Source: Candidatus Babelota bacterium (GTDB lineage: Bacteria > Babelota > Babeliae > Babelales > Vermiphilaceae). Taken from it: a stretch of 56,572 nt of DNA. This document shows positions 55,809 to 56,572 of this stretch, piece after piece. The notes under the pieces were generated by a model that saw only the letters and a program-made list of their open reading frames with translations, did not search any database and was not told the DNA's origin. Position 1 is the stretch's first letter. The number at the start of each line of letters is the position of its first letter. Both the position numbers and the translations under genes were made by a program. The stretch is from positions 169,957 through 226,528 of the forward strand of contig RXKB01000001.1 of NCBI GenBank assembly GCA_003963225.1, in the 5' to 3' direction.

Positions 55809-56426
55809 TTACCTTGACAAGAAATCGCTCAAAGCGTTCGCCCCGAGGCCTGCACCTCCTCCGAGGAGAGCGCCTAAAACTGTGTTGCTGCCTGCTTTTT
55901 TCTTATCACTCGTAGCGAGATATCCAATCCCTGCACCAAGACCAGCACCACCTAGAGTGCTGCCTGTGGCTTGACCGAGCGAGGACAACTGAGCAAGTTG
56001 CTTGGCGATGCCGTCAGTGTTGCTATTGAGTTGAGCAAGCTGTGGCGAAAGAGCCTGAAGAGGCCCTTGCAAGTTGTCGCCAATCGCAGCTGCCTTGTGC
56101 AGAAGCTCCAATGCTTGGCCTGGAGTGAAGCCGGCCTTCTTTGCCGCCATGGCGAAACCCTTCAATCGACCCTTCACAACAACAGGCTTCTGACGGTTGT
56201 CAAAAGACTCCGGAATGTTGGGGTCGTGGCTTGTGCAGTTGGATTTCTTTTTCATGTGCTCTGGGAGACCTTCGTGTTTCGTCTCGGCAAAATGTTTTAC
56301 GTCCGTCTTGTTCATCGACTCAGCCGCGTCAGTGAGGTGCTTCGAAGGCTTACCATGGAACTTGCCTTTCTGCATGGCATGCACCATTCCCATAAAACGC
56401 TGCTGTGCTTTTGATACGGCAGGCAT
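55809..56426 (-). CDS. DUF3008-type glycine-zipper protein, 205 aa
   Basis: The N-terminus, MPAVSKAQQRFMGMVHAMQK, followed by GKFHGKPSKHLTDAAESMNK, matches DUF3008-type sequences as I recall them. Next come a helix-turn GFTPGQ (99-104), matching the repeat of the neighbouring 288-residue protein, and a C-terminal Gly/Ala-rich region (155-170 and 183-197) like the neighbour's. An earlier frame start at 56525 lies within the upstream gene and is rejected. The ribosome site is GGATGG. The C-terminus may insert in membranes; a virion role follows from position. Confidence 0.65.
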   Translation of the reverse strand: MPAVSKAQQRFMGMVHAMQKGKFHGKPSKHLTDAAESMNKTDVKHFAETKHEGLPEHMKKKSNCTSHDPNIPESFDNRQKPVVVKGRLKGFAMAAKKAGFTPGQALELLHKAAAIGDNLQGPLQALSPQLAQLNSNTDGIAKQLAQLSSLGQATGSTLGGAGLGAGIGYLATSDKKKAGSNTVLGALLGGGAGLGANALSDFLSR

Positions 56427-56427
56427 A

Positions 56428-56572
56428 TCACCATCCACGGTACATTGTTGGTCGCATACGAGAAGATTGCTGTGCAACCAGCAGATTATTTTCCCGCTCC
56501 ATTTCAGCTTGAATACGCGGATCACGTAGATAATCGTCGCGCGTCGCGCCCTCCGGCAGTTTACGCATTGCT
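56428..56572 (-). CDS. C-terminus of an upstream virion gene, cut by the window edge
   Basis: Only the last 48 codons are seen. The frame reads MRKLPEGATRDDYLRDPRIQ and continues to RMRPTMYRGW, then a TGA 1 nt before the next ATG. The in-frame ATG at 56568 may be internal. In this operon order it would be the gene before the head proteins, so portal or prohead protease are the likeliest, but nothing seen decides. Confidence 0.6.
   Translation of the reverse strand, partial: AMRKLPEGATRDDYLRDPRIQAEMERENNLLVAQQSSRMRPTMYRGW

Noticed and set aside
1..56572. tRNA genes, CRISPR arrays, insertion sequences, integrase, lysis genes
   Set aside because: No gap is large enough or shows the pattern; no spaced repeats, transposase motifs, recombinase, endolysin or holin are visible in the window.

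Overview
The window is part of the genome of a large tailed phage with a contractile (myovirus-type) tail. It encodes a 751-residue tail sheath next to a tail tube protein, a 1231-residue tape measure, gp25-like and J-like baseplate proteins, a HK97-type capsid protein and a GpA-type large terminase. Genes are packed with 1-8 nt stop/start overlaps and almost no free DNA. I see no tRNA, rRNA, insertion sequence, integrase, attachment site or CRISPR array. The host cannot be fixed from the sequence; sigma70-like promoters and AGGAG-type ribosome sites fit an ordinary bacterium, probably Gram-negative (inference).

The layout has five transcription blocks. (1) 1-14052, minus strand, read right to left: a nucleic-acid block. 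It starts with a 44-residue basic protein and an AT-hook protein, then a Ycf46-type AAA ATPase, a DUF3150-like protein, a DUF1257/Ycf35-like protein and a DUF2997-like protein. It continues with SbcD and SbcC (split by two small genes and a terminator), a membrane peptide, an SF2 helicase, a P-loop kinase, a DnaG-type primase, a topoisomerase-type zinc finger protein and a nucleotidyltransferase cut by the left edge. (2) 14174-15907, plus strand: the large terminase alone, far from the capsid genes. (3) 15898-20487, minus strand: an accessory block with an RNA ligase and several unrecognised proteins. (4) 20549-21820, plus strand: one large unrecognised protein. (5) 21896-56572, minus strand: the virion block.

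The virion block is read from the right edge in assembly order. It runs: an unseen gene, probably portal or protease; two small virion-type proteins with glycine-zipper tails; scaffold-like protein; decoration-like protein; major capsid protein; neck proteins; sheath; tube; spike/hub; two tail assembly chaperones; tape measure; hub; a sigma-factor-like gene; gp25, J and other wedge proteins; and finally a run of receptor-binding-type proteins. Five consecutive genes of that last run share a short N-terminal motif.

Regulation visible in the sequence: sigma70-type promoters before the 288-residue virion protein and before the sheath gene; intrinsic terminators after the capsid, tube, RNA ligase and 142-residue protein genes, and after the last virion gene. 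Two genes start directly on the T-tract of a terminator. The most unusual parts are the Ycf46/DUF3150/DUF1257/DUF2997 cassette, the AT-hook protein, the five-member YPL-motif array, the paired glycine-zipper proteins, and the sigma-like gene inside the baseplate operon.
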